DNA from: Methylovirgula sp. | GTDB lineage: Bacteria; Pseudomonadota; Alphaproteobacteria; Rhizobiales; Beijerinckiaceae | DNA length: 7,089 nt | Assembly (NCBI GenBank): GCA_030044485.1 | Contig: JASHVQ010000049.1 | Location: 1-7,089 of the forward strand | Reading direction: 5' to 3' | Part shown: one piece after another, positions 1-5,852 of the stretch | Layout of the letters: each line of letters opens with the position of its first letter | Numbering within the stretch: the first letter of the stretch is position 1 | The notes under the pieces: model-generated | What the model was told of the DNA's origin: nothing | Databases searched by the model: none | Seen by the model: only the letters and a program-made list of their open reading frames with translations | Program-made: the position numbers and the translations under genes

Positions 1-60
1 GATATCCGCCAAAGCGAACGACAACCTTTTGTTAAACTTTGTCCTTTATTAACGAAAGAT

Positions 61-153
61 GCCGGTCCCGAGCCGGCCGAGTCCAGAGGTTAGCGCCTCG
101 GTCTCACACCTCCCCAACATCAACTTAAGAGCCGCTTCGGCGGCTCTTTCTTT
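61..153 (+). ncRNA. Candidate small RNA or structured 3' end of an upstream transcript
   Basis: This gene-less stretch can fold into consecutive hairpins. GCCGG (61-65) pairs with CCGGC (73-77). CCGAG (77-81) can pair with CTCGG (97-101), or alternatively GAGG (86-89) with CCTC (96-99). A pyrimidine-rich unpaired segment (about 102-126) containing CCTCCCC follows, and the run ends in a perfect intrinsic terminator. Hairpins, then an unpaired anti-Shine-Dalgarno-like CCTCCCC, then a terminator resembles several alphaproteobacterial trans-acting small RNAs, but I cannot assign it to a known family. No clear promoter is visible upstream, although 27-52 is AT-rich. It could equally be the 3' UTR of a gene left of the window. 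The call rests on structure alone. Confidence 0.3.
127..153 (+). terminator. Rho-independent terminator with UUCG tetraloop
   Basis: AAGAGCCGC (127-135) and GCGGCTCTT (140-148) form a perfect 9-bp stem closed by a TTCG tetraloop, followed by TCTTT. It is a strong terminator on the plus strand. It ends whatever transcript enters from the left and insulates rcdA from upstream transcription. Confidence 0.85.
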
Positions 154-186
154 GGGCGCCGCACCGCTTGCCGGCCGGGCCGGATC

Positions 187-211
187 CATTAACCTTAGCG
201 AAGAGTTAATG
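187..211. promoter_or_regulatory. TTAAC/GTTAA inverted repeat upstream of rcdA
   Basis: CATTAAC (187-193) and GTTAATG (205-211) form a perfect 7-bp inverted repeat with an 11-base spacer. It lies 66 bases before the rcdA start codon and downstream of the terminator, so within the likely rcdA promoter. TTAA(C) half-sites are the recognition element of the cell-cycle regulator CtrA. The two TTAA cores here are 13 bases apart instead of the classical 7, so the link to CtrA is an inference from half-sites and from the role of the gene. It could be the site of another dimeric regulator. Confidence 0.35.
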
Positions 212-277
212 CCCATCCGCGCTTTGAAGGGCCTAGGATGTGCAGCGTGCCGGCGTTTGCGTCCAAGGTGTATCAAA

Positions 278-796
278 ATGGTTTTATTGGGGATCGAGGG
301 GACGGTGTCCTTCGCGGACAAGCTTGCGAGCTCCGAGTCCTTCAAGCTGTTGTTCCGCGAGGGCATGGCGCTCGTCGAGGAAACCGCCGCCTATCTTGAC
401 GGCGACGGCCGCGACGAGGCCAAACAGCTCTCGCGCCTCGCCGCCCTCGCCTATGCGACCGAAAGCATGCGCCTCACCACGCGCCTGATGCAGCTTGCCT
501 CCTGGCTGCTGCTGCAACGCGCCGTGAACGAGGGGGAATTGACGCAGGGCGAGGCAGCCGCGGAAAAGCGCAAGGTGCGCTTGACCGAACAGCTGATTTC
601 GACCGGTCCCCAGGTCCTCGCGAAATTGCCGCCGCGGTTTTTGAATATCGTCGAGAAATCCCTGCGCCTGCAGGGCCGCGTTCTGCATCTCGACCGGCTG
701 CTCAATCCCGCCGCCAAGGGCGCCCCGGAGCCGCCTGCGATGCCGCTCGAGCCGCAGCTCGAATTGCTGCGCGCCGCCTTTGCCTTAAGCGATTGA
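278..796 (+). CDS. rcdA: RcdA-family protein (DUF1465), CtrA-degradation adaptor
   Basis: A 172-residue protein of the DUF1465 family. Its Caulobacter member RcdA acts with CpdR and PopA to deliver the master regulator CtrA and other substrates to the ClpXP protease at the cell pole. The family signature is clear: SFADKLASSESFKLLFREGM (11-30), VEETAAYLDG (33-42), then YATESMRLTTRLMQLASWLLLQRAVNEGE (59-87), consistent with the helical core. There is no signal peptide or membrane span. The reading frame stays open upstream to an ATG at 59, but family homology begins about ten residues after the ATG at 278. That ATG is preceded by AAGGTG (265-270) at 7-base spacing, and the longer form would run through the terminator at 127-148. 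The length matches the family. It converges on rpmE with a six-base gap. That the local organism uses it for CtrA turnover is inferred from the family. Confidence 0.85.
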   Translation: MVLLGIEGTVSFADKLASSESFKLLFREGMALVEETAAYLDGDGRDEAKQLSRLAALAYATESMRLTTRLMQLASWLLLQRAVNEGELTQGEAAAEKRKVRLTEQLISTGPQVLAKLPPRFLNIVEKSLRLQGRVLHLDRLLNPAAKGAPEPPAMPLEPQLELLRAAFALSD

Positions 797-802
797 AACC
801 GC

Positions 803-1033
803 CTATTTCTTCTTCAAGCCGAGGTTGCCGAAGCGCGAATTGAAGCGCGTCAGCCGTCCGCCGCGATCGACAAGATGCTGCGATCCGCCGGTCCAGGCCG
901 GATGCGTCTTCGGATCGATGTCGAGGTGCAGGGTCGCGCCCGGTTCCCCGTAGGTCGAACGCGTGAGGTATTCATTGCCGTCGGTCATGACGACCTTGAT
1001 GAAATGATAGTTCGGATGACCTTCGGATTTCAT
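803..1033 (-). CDS. rpmE: 50S ribosomal protein L31
   Basis: A 76-residue protein matching bacterial L31, a component of the large ribosomal subunit that helps bridge the two subunits. Diagnostic stretches are [14 protein letters not shown] (6-19), [14 protein letters not shown] (37-50), and the end [18 protein letters not shown] followed by three lysines. It contains no cysteine at all, so it is the zinc-free form, as is usual in Alphaproteobacteria. The start at 1033 gives the family's usual N-terminus; a GGGAAAG stretch lies about 7-14 bases before it. Only about 40 bases separate its start from the aceA terminator hairpin, leaving little room for a private promoter. Confidence 0.93.
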   Translation of the reverse strand: MKSEGHPNYHFIKVVMTDGNEYLTRSTYGEPGATLHLDIDPKTHPAWTGGSQHLVDRGGRLTRFNSRFGNLGLKKK

Positions 1034-1050
1034 CGCGATGCTTTCCCGCG

Positions 1051-1066
1051 GGGCGCGCCGGCGCCC
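1051..1066 (-). other. GC-rich hairpin in the rpmE leader
   Basis: GGGCGC (1051-1056) and GCGCCC (1061-1066) form a 6-bp all-GC stem with a four-base loop, 17 bases before the rpmE start codon on the minus strand. Ribosomal protein leaders are often structured, but nothing here identifies a specific autoregulatory site. In a GC-rich genome such a stem may be incidental. Confidence 0.3.
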
Positions 1067-1068
1067 GG

Positions 1069-1097
1069 AATGAAAGGGGCGCCGTAGCGGCGCCCCT
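1069..1097 (-). terminator. Terminator of aceA
   Basis: On the minus strand, AGGGGCGCCG and CGGCGCCCCT (1075-1097, perfect 10-bp stem with a three-base loop) is followed by a TTTCATT tail. It lies about 38 bases past the aceA stop and fits a Rho-independent terminator of aceA. The T-run is short, so some readthrough into rpmE is possible. Confidence 0.7.
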
Positions 1098-1134
1098 ATA
1101 GAACGTTCGAAGCCGGCTCACAAGCCGGAAATGC

Positions 1135-2433
1135 CTATTCGGCCGCAACCTTCTTGGCGTGGAACTGGGCCGCCTCGGTCGAGTCGCGCAAAGCGACCGT
1201 CGAAGACTTGCCGCCCGAGAGAACTTCCGCCACCGCATCAAAATAGCCGGTGCCGACCTCGCGCTGGTGGCGGGTCGCCGTATAGCCGTTCTTTTCGGCG
1301 GCGAATTCGGCGTCCTGCACGTCGCAATAGGCAGCCATGCCGCGATCGCGATAATCGTTGGCCAGATCGAACATCGACAGATTGAGCACGTGGAAGCCGG
1401 CCAGCGTCACGAACTGGAACTTATAGCCCATGGCGCCCAGCTCACGCTGGAATTTCTCGATCGTCGCCTGATCGAGCTTGGCGCGCCAATTGAACGAGGG
1501 CGAGCAATTATAGGCCATCAGCTTGCCGGGATATTTCTTGTGGATGGCCTCGGCGAATTTGCGCGCATCCTCAAGGTTGGGATGCGAGGTCTCCCACCAG
1601 AGAACGTCGGCGAGTTCCGCATAGGCGAGCCCGCGCGCGATGCAATAATCGACTCCCGCCTTGACGCGGAAGAAGCCCTCGGGCGTGCGCTCGTTCGATT
1701 CGATGAAGGCGCGGTCGCGCTCGTCCACGTCGGAGGTGATGAGTTTGCCCGATTCCGCGTCGGTGCGCGCCACGATGAGCGTCGGCACCCCGCAGACGTC
1801 CGCCGCAAGCCGCGCCGCGGCAAGGCTGCGCTCGTGTTGGGCGGTCGGAATAAGCACCTTGCCGCCCATGTGGCCGCACTTCTTCTCGGAGGCGAGTTGG
1901 TCCTCGAAATGCACCGCGGCCGCGCCCGCGTCGATATAGGCCTTCATGATTTCGAACACATTGAGCGCCCCGCCGAAGCCGGCCTCGGCGTCGGCGAAGA
2001 TCGGCGCGAACCAATCGCGCGTGACTTTGCCCTCGGCATGTTCGATCTCATCGGCGCGCTTCAGCGCGTTGTTGATGCGGCGCGCGACGTCCGGGCCGGA
2101 ATTCGCCGGATAGAGCGATTGGTCCGGATACATGGTGCCGGCGACATTGGCGTCAGCCGCCACCTGCCAGCCCGAAAGATAGATGGCGTCGAGCCCGGCG
2201 CGGACCTGCTGGACGGCCTGATTGCCGGTAAGCGCGCCCAGCGCATGGACGTAGGGCTTCTCATGCAGCAGCTTCCAGAGCTTGTTGGCGCCCTTTTCGG
2301 CCAGCGTATGGGCGATCGGGAAGGAGCCGCGCAGCCGCTTGACGTCGGCCGGCGTATAGGGGCGGCGGATACCCTCGAATCGCCCCTTCGGCGCGGAAGG
2401 CACCAAATCTTCGAAACTGGACGGATTGCTCAT
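1135..2433 (-). CDS. aceA: Isocitrate lyase
   Basis: A 432-residue cytoplasmic enzyme that splits isocitrate into glyoxylate and succinate, the first step of the glyoxylate shunt, needed for growth on acetate, fatty acids or other C2-yielding substrates. The active-site signature KKCGHMGGK is at 184-192 with catalytic Cys186. SGWQVAAD (88-95), the metal-binding region around 147-153 and 177-179, and NCSPSFNW (309-316) match the family. The length is close to the 434 residues of the E. coli enzyme, so the gene is complete. Two adjacent ATGs occur at 2436 and 2433. GGAGAA (2439-2444) lies five bases from the second, which I prefer, giving [10 protein letters not shown]. The frame is open further upstream, but that stretch has no homology to the family and crosses the likely promoter. 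The gene is divergent from a ScfR/RamB-type regulator. Confidence 0.96.
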   Translation of the reverse strand: MSNPSSFEDLVPSAPKGRFEGIRRPYTPADVKRLRGSFPIAHTLAEKGANKLWKLLHEKPYVHALGALTGNQAVQQVRAGLDAIYLSGWQVAADANVAGTMYPDQSLYPANSGPDVARRINNALKRADEIEHAEGKVTRDWFAPIFADAEAGFGGALNVFEIMKAYIDAGAAAVHFEDQLASEKKCGHMGGKVLIPTAQHERSLAAARLAADVCGVPTLIVARTDAESGKLITSDVDERDRAFIESNERTPEGFFRVKAGVDYCIARGLAYAELADVLWWETSHPNLEDARKFAEAIHKKYPGKLMAYNCSPSFNWRAKLDQATIEKFQRELGAMGYKFQFVTLAGFHVLNLSMFDLANDYRDRGMAAYCDVQDAEFAAEKNGYTATRHQREVGTGYFDAVAEVLSGGKSSTVALRDSTEAAQFHAKKVAAE

Positions 2434-2438
2434 CATCG

Positions 2439-2444
2439 TTCTCC
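2439..2444 (-). promoter_or_regulatory. Ribosome-binding site deciding the aceA start
   Basis: GGAGAA on the minus strand, 5 bases from the ATG at 2433 and only 2 bases from the ATG at 2436. The spacing favours the second ATG, although either gives almost the same protein. Confidence 0.7.
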
Positions 2445-2458
2445 GGACGCGCACGGCG

Positions 2459-2474
2459 TTGACAGCGATTGACA
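2459..2474 (+). repeat. Direct repeat TTGACA-N4-TTGACA in the aceA leader region
   Basis: Two TTGACA hexamers (2459-2464 and 2469-2474) occur ten bases apart, about one helical turn. They look like -35 hexamers on the plus strand, but no -10 at suitable spacing follows. TATAAG at 2507-2512 is 32 bases past the second. A third copy in reverse orientation (2587-2592) is the presumed aceA -35. Function is unknown; they could be half-sites of a regulator. Confidence 0.35.
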
Positions 2475-2557
2475 ACAAAGGGACCAAAAACCCATGTCGT
2501 GCTCCGTATAAGGGAGAAAACCCCCAAAACCGCAACCCTCCCCCTTGCAAAATCGGG

Positions 2558-2613
2558 TTGGCTTGTAAAGCCAAGACAAGGTAAGTTGTCAATGTGTGAA
2601 GAAATTTACTTCA
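2558..2613. promoter_or_regulatory. Cluster of three palindromes: candidate operators between aceA and the ScfR-type regulator
   Basis: Three short inverted repeats lie almost end to end. TTGGCTT-GTA-AAGCCAA (2558-2574) is a perfect 7-bp repeat over the aceA -10. GACAA-N6-TTGTC (2575-2590) is a 5-bp repeat over the aceA -35. TGAAG-N7-CTTCA (2597-2613) is a 5-bp repeat abutting the ribosome-binding site of the plus-strand regulator. A related CTTGCAAAA/CTTGTAAAG pair starts at 2544 and 2562. The known RamB sites of Corynebacterium contain a TTTGCAAA-like core, which the CTTGCAAAA element resembles. Assignment to the neighbouring regulator is inference from position and family. Confidence 0.5.
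2564..2592 (-). promoter_or_regulatory. Probable aceA promoter
   Basis: On the minus strand a perfect TTGACA -35 (2592-2587) is followed by a 17-base spacer and TTTACA (2569-2564), a weak -10. Transcription would start near 2557, leaving a leader of about 120 bases. The weak -10 and overlap with two palindromes suggest an activated or repressed promoter. An alternative, weaker pair (TTGCGG around 2530 and TTATAC at 2511-2506) lies nearer to the gene. Confidence 0.5.
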
Positions 2614-2624
2614 GGGTTTAGCGC

Positions 2625-4073
2625 ATGGCAGCGGCGCAATCTCCAGGTTCCCGCAAGATCTTCGCCGGCGCAAGGCTGAAGCGGCTGCGCCGCGAACGCC
2701 GAGTGACGCAGGCACGCATGGCCGAGGAGCTCGACGTCTCGGCCAGCTACCTCAACCTCATGGAGCGCAATCAGCGGCCGATCACCGTGCAAGTGTTGAT
2801 CCGGCTCGCCGACGTCTATGGCGTCGACCCGCGCGAATTCATGGAAGGCGAAGCCGATCAGACGATCGGCGAAATCGAGCAATTGCTCGCCGATCCGATC
2901 CTGCGCGAGGTCGGCGTGCCGCGTTCCGAGGTGCAGGATGCCGCCGAACATGCCCCGACCATGCTCTCCGCCATGCAGCGGCTCTATCGCGCCTATGCGG
3001 CGGCGCGCGAGGCAAGCGAAGCGAGCCTGACGCAGCGCTCCGACCCCGACCGCACCGAGGCGATCGTGCATGAAAGCCCGGTCGACAGGGTGCGCGCCAT
3101 CCTGCACGCGCAGCGCAATTATTTCCCCGAGCTCGACGAGGCCGCCGAAAAGCTCGCCTCAGATCTGGCGCTTGGCGGCCATGAGCTTTTCTTCGCGATC
3201 TGCGAACATTTGCGCGCCCGGCACGGGATCCGCGTCCGCGTCCTGCCGGTCGACGTCATGGGCGAGCGGCTGCGCTGGTACGACCATCATCGCCGCCAGC
3301 TCATGATCTCCGAAGTTCTGGAACAGCCCGGGCGCACGTTCCAAGCCGCCTATCAACTCGCCTATACGGATCTCGAGACGGTGTTGAGCGACCTCGCCTT
3401 GAAATTCGAGCCGGGCGACGAGCAGGGACGGCGCCTGCTGCGCGTCACGCTCGCCAATTATTTCGCCGCCGCCTTGATGATGCCCTACGGCAAGTTTCAC
3501 GAGGCGGCCGAACTGTCCGGCTACGACATCGAGCTTTTGGGGGCGCGCTTCGGGGCGAGCTACGAACAGGTCGCGCATCGCCTGACCACGCTGGCGCGTC
3601 CGACGGCGCGCGGCATTCCGTTCTTTCTCGTGCGCGTCGACAGCGCCGGCAATGTCTCGAAGCGCTTTTCATCGGGGCGCTTTCCCTTCGCGCATTTCGG
3701 CGGCACCTGCCCGCTCTGGAACATTCACGGGGCTTTCGGCGAGCCGGGGCGCATCCTGACGCAAGTGGTCGAACTGACCGACGGTTCGCGCTGGTTCTCG
3801 ATCGCCCGCAGCGTGCGCCGCGGGGTGACGCCGCATGGCGCGGTCGAACCGCATTTCGCCATAGGCATCGGCTGCGAGATCAAATATGCGGGCCGCCTCG
3901 CCTATGCGAAGCGGCTCGATCTCGCCAGCCTCGAAGCCACGCCCATCGGGATCAACTGCCGTCTCTGCGAGCGCCCCGCCTGTCCGCAACGCGCCGCGCC
4001 TCCCGTGCTGCGCCCGATGAACGTCGACGAACAGATGCGCACGGTGTCGCCGTTCACGTTCAAGGAAATCTGA
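2625..4073 (+). CDS. ScfR/RamB-family transcriptional regulator (XRE HTH, IrrE-like and C-terminal DUF2083 domains)
   Basis: A 482-residue DNA-binding regulator of the short-chain fatty acyl regulator family, whose studied members (RamB, PrpQ, MccR) control glyoxylate or methylcitrate genes. Residues about 11-73 form an XRE helix-turn-helix (VTQARMAEELDVSASYLNLMERN). Residues about 165-325 match the IrrE/M78-like domain ending in ANYFAAALMMPYGKF and RFGASYEQVAHRLTTL. The C-terminal domain carries the family motif GINCRLCERPACPQRA with Cys445, Cys448 and Cys453, plus Cys362 in GTCPLWN. The zinc-protease HEXXH motif is absent; its place is taken by FQAAYQLAYTD (239-249), so it is not expected to be a protease. 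The start ATG has AGGG (2613-2616) at 8-base spacing. Divergence from aceA with palindromes in between suggests it regulates aceA and itself, probably with an acyl-CoA ligand. The exact orthology (RamB or MccR) is not decidable here. Confidence 0.88.
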   Translation: MAAAQSPGSRKIFAGARLKRLRRERRVTQARMAEELDVSASYLNLMERNQRPITVQVLIRLADVYGVDPREFMEGEADQTIGEIEQLLADPILREVGVPRSEVQDAAEHAPTMLSAMQRLYRAYAAAREASEASLTQRSDPDRTEAIVHESPVDRVRAILHAQRNYFPELDEAAEKLASDLALGGHELFFAICEHLRARHGIRVRVLPVDVMGERLRWYDHHRRQLMISEVLEQPGRTFQAAYQLAYTDLETVLSDLALKFEPGDEQGRRLLRVTLANYFAAALMMPYGKFHEAAELSGYDIELLGARFGASYEQVAHRLTTLARPTARGIPFFLVRVDSAGNVSKRFSSGRFPFAHFGGTCPLWNIHGAFGEPGRILTQVVELTDGSRWFSIARSVRRGVTPHGAVEPHFAIGIGCEIKYAGRLAYAKRLDLASLEATPIGINCRLCERPACPQRAAPPVLRPMNVDEQMRTVSPFTFKEI

Positions 4074-4079
4074 GGAAGA

Positions 4080-4103
4080 AAATCCGCGAAGGCCGCGTGA
4101 TTT
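4080..4103 (-). terminator. Hairpin terminator between converging flp pilin and regulator genes
   Basis: AAATC-CGCG (4080-4088) pairs with CGCG-T-GATTT (4094-4103) with a one-base bulge and a five-base loop. Read on the minus strand it is followed by TTTTCTTCC, fitting a terminator for the pilin gene, whose stop codon it touches. On the plus strand the tail (ATTTC) is poorer, though it lies just past the regulator's stop and may serve both genes. Confidence 0.55.
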
Positions 4104-4267
4104 CAGCTCAGGTTCGCGGCAACCGAGTTGAATGTCCCCGAGAGCTTGGTACCGAGTGTGGTAACGGCACCAATGATTACGACGGCAATGAGGCCGGCGA
4201 TGAGGCCGTATTCGATGGCCGTAACACCCGATTGATCTGTCATGAATCGCGTCAAAAGTCTGGGCAT
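4103..4267 (-). CDS. flp: Flp/Fap-type pilin (Tad type IVb prepilin)
   Basis: A 54-residue prepilin. MPRLLTRFMTDQSG is the leader. The prepilin peptidase (CpaA/TadV type) would cut after Gly14 to give a mature pilin beginning VTAIEYGLIAGLIAVV, with the hallmark Glu at +5 and Tyr at +6 of the Flp motif. Residues about 21-38 form the single hydrophobic helix. The tail TTLGTKLSGTFNSVAANLS is the usual C-terminus. The length is normal for Flp pilins, which assemble into bundle-forming adhesive pili via the Tad/Cpa machinery. GGAG (4276-4279) lies 8 bases before the ATG, supporting this start; an internal ATG at residue 9 would lose most of the leader. No tad/cpa gene is in the window, so it looks like a stand-alone pilin gene between lpdA and a converging regulator. 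Confidence 0.9.
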   Translation of the reverse strand: MPRLLTRFMTDQSGVTAIEYGLIAGLIAVVIIGAVTTLGTKLSGTFNSVAANLS

Positions 4268-4299
4268 AGAACGAACTCCATGTCACGGCCCATCAGCAA

Positions 4300-4331
4300 A
4301 TTCCCGTCTCCCTCATTTACGGAGCGGGAAT
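4300..4331 (-). other. Strong hairpin in the flp leader
   Basis: ATTCCCG (4300-4306) pairs with CGGGAAT (4325-4331). After a one-base bulge, CTCC (4308-4311) pairs with GGAG (4321-4324), giving an 11-bp stem with a nine-base loop. It lies 33 bases before the flp start codon and about 108 bases after the lpdA stop. On the minus strand it is followed by only TTTGC, so it is a poor terminator. An mRNA-stabilising or regulatory leader structure of flp, or the end of lpdA readthrough transcripts, are both possible. Confidence 0.5.
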
Positions 4332-4385
4332 GCGACGCAAAATACCAAATCACGCGTTACGATCGATTTAGGGAGTCCGCATCAA

Positions 4386-4395
4386 TTAAGCTTAA
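4386..4395. promoter_or_regulatory. AT palindrome TTAAGCTTAA between lpdA and flp
   Basis: A perfect 10-bp palindrome in the otherwise GC-rich lpdA-flp spacer (4268-4438), about 120 bases before flp. TTAA cores occur in CtrA sites, but the two-base gap here is not the CtrA spacing. It may mark the flp promoter region. I could not identify convincing -35 and -10 elements in this spacer. Confidence 0.25.
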
Positions 4396-4438
4396 AACTC
4401 TCCGATTCCGGCAACTCGTCGGCCGCGCTGCCGCTTTT

Positions 4439-5836
4439 TCAAATATGAATCGCGCGCTTCTCCGCCGCGAGCGCCGCTTCGCGCACCGCTTCCGAGAGCG
4501 TCGGATGCGCATGGCAGGTGCGTGCCAGGTCTTCGGACGAGCCGCCGAATTCGATCAGCACGCAGGCTTCCGCGATCAATTCGCCGGCGCCGGCGCCGAG
4601 GATATGCACGCCGAGTACCCGGTCGGTTTCGGCGTCAGCGAGGATTTTAACGAAACCTTCGGTGGCGCGCATGGCGCGCGCCCGGCCGTTGGCGCTGAAC
4701 GGGAACTTGCCGATCTTATAGCCTATGCCGCTCGCCTTCAGCTCCTCTTCGGTCGCGCCGACCGCGGCGATTTCCGGCGCCGTATAGACCACGGAGGCGA
4801 TCGCTTCGTAGTTCACATGCCCATGCTGTACGGCGAGGATTTCGGCGACCGCGATTCCTTCGTCCTCGGCCTTGTGGGCGAGCATCGGTCCGCGCACCAC
4901 GTCGCCGATGGCGTAGATGCCGGGCACGTTGGTTTGGAAATTCGCGTCGATGCCGACGCGGCCGCGCTCCATCGCCACGCCCAATGCTTCAAGACCGAGG
5001 CCTTCCGTATAGGGGCGCCGGCCGATGGCGACGAGCACGACGTCGGCCTGGCGTGCGATCTCCGGGCCGCCTTGCGTCGGCGCGATGCTCACCGTGACGC
5101 CTTTTGCGTCCTTCTCGACCTTCGTGACCTTGTGGCCGAGGAGAAACGCGACGCCCTGCTTCTCAAGGATACGCTGAAACGCGCCGCTCACCTCGCCGTC
5201 CATGCCGGTAAGGATATGGTCCAAAAATTCGACGACTGTGACTTGCGCGCCGAGCCTGCTCCAAACCGAACCCAGTTCCAGGCCGACGATGCCGGCGCCG
5301 ACGACAAGCAGCTTGCCCGGCACTTTCGGCAAAGACAACGCGCCGGTCGAGGAGACGATCTGTTTCTCGTCGATCTCGACGCCCGGCAGCGGCACGACGT
5401 CGGAGCCGGTCGCGATCACGATGTTCTTGGCGGCGAGCGCCTGCTTGCCTCCGTCGGCGGCCGTTACTTCGACCTCGCCCGCTTTCTTGATCGTGCCGGT
5501 GCCGACGAAAGCGTCGATCTTGTGTTTCTTGAGCAGGAAGCCGACGCCGTTGACGTTGGAGGCGACGGTATCGTCCTTGTGTTTCATCATCGCCTTCAGA
5601 TCGAGACCGAGCTTGCCGACCACGACGCCAAAGCCGCCGAGCGCATGTTCGGCCTCGGCGAATTTCTCCGAAGCCTGCAGCAGCGCCTTCGACGGAATGC
5701 AGCCGACGTTGAGACACGTGCCGCCATGCGTCTTGCGTTTCTCGACGACCGCCACGCTGAGGCCGAGCTGCGCGGCGCGGATGGCGCAGACATAGCCGCC
5801 GGGCCCGGTGCCGATCACGACGAGATCATACGCCAT
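4439..5836 (-). CDS. lpdA: Dihydrolipoyl dehydrogenase (E3 of 2-oxoglutarate dehydrogenase)
   Basis: A 465-residue flavoprotein that reoxidises the dihydrolipoyl group of the E2 subunit and passes electrons to NAD. The FAD-binding fold is at the N-terminus (VVIGTGPGGYVCAIRAAQLG). It is followed by the redox-active disulfide GGTCLNVGCIPSK with Cys41 and Cys46. An NAD-binding Rossmann motif VVGAGIVGLELGSVWSRLG lies near 178-196, the second FAD contact YAIGDVVRGPMLAHKAEDEG near 308-327, and the dimer-interface catalytic pair in HPTLSE (His444, Glu449). All key residues are present and the length is typical. GGGAAAA (5845-5851) precedes the ATG, a fairly distant ribosome-binding site. It lies 50 bases downstream of sucB on the same strand, so it is presumably the dedicated E3 of that complex. 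No obvious terminator follows the stop. Confidence 0.96.
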   Translation of the reverse strand: MAYDLVVIGTGPGGYVCAIRAAQLGLSVAVVEKRKTHGGTCLNVGCIPSKALLQASEKFAEAEHALGGFGVVVGKLGLDLKAMMKHKDDTVASNVNGVGFLLKKHKIDAFVGTGTIKKAGEVEVTAADGGKQALAAKNIVIATGSDVVPLPGVEIDEKQIVSSTGALSLPKVPGKLLVVGAGIVGLELGSVWSRLGAQVTVVEFLDHILTGMDGEVSGAFQRILEKQGVAFLLGHKVTKVEKDAKGVTVSIAPTQGGPEIARQADVVLVAIGRRPYTEGLGLEALGVAMERGRVGIDANFQTNVPGIYAIGDVVRGPMLAHKAEDEGIAVAEILAVQHGHVNYEAIASVVYTAPEIAAVGATEEELKASGIGYKIGKFPFSANGRARAMRATEGFVKILADAETDRVLGVHILGAGAGELIAEACVLIEFGGSSEDLARTCHAHPTLSEAVREAALAAEKRAIHI

Positions 5837-5852
5837 AACGCAAATTTTCCCG

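Noticed and set aside
1..91. Open plus-strand frame entering from the left edge and ending at a TAG at 91-93
   Set aside because: Thirty codons without recognisable homology, crossing an AT-rich stretch and predicted hairpins. It is too little evidence to call the end of a gene.
59..277. N-terminal extension of RcdA from the ATG at 59
   Set aside because: It would translate through the UUCG terminator and has no homology to the family. The ATG at 278 has a suitable ribosome-binding site and gives the expected length.
1159..2472. Long plus-strand open frame (437 codons) opposite aceA
   Set aside because: It mirrors aceA, which has full family homology and all catalytic motifs. Its translation is Arg/Ala/Gly-rich with no recognisable domain, as expected of an antisense frame in GC-rich DNA.
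2434..2592. 53-residue N-terminal extension of isocitrate lyase
   Set aside because: It has no family homology and overlaps the presumed promoter and palindromes. GGAGAA at 2439-2444 supports the start at 2433.
2865..3360. Active IrrE/ImmA-type metalloprotease in the regulator
   Set aside because: The HEXXH zinc motif expected of an active M78 peptidase is not present. The equivalent segment reads FQAAYQLAYTD.
3669..4286. Minus-strand open frame spanning the flp region and the 3' end of the regulator
   Set aside because: It is in a different frame from flp, has low-complexity His/Arg-rich content, and overlaps the strongly supported regulator. The real gene in this area is the Flp pilin at 4103-4267.
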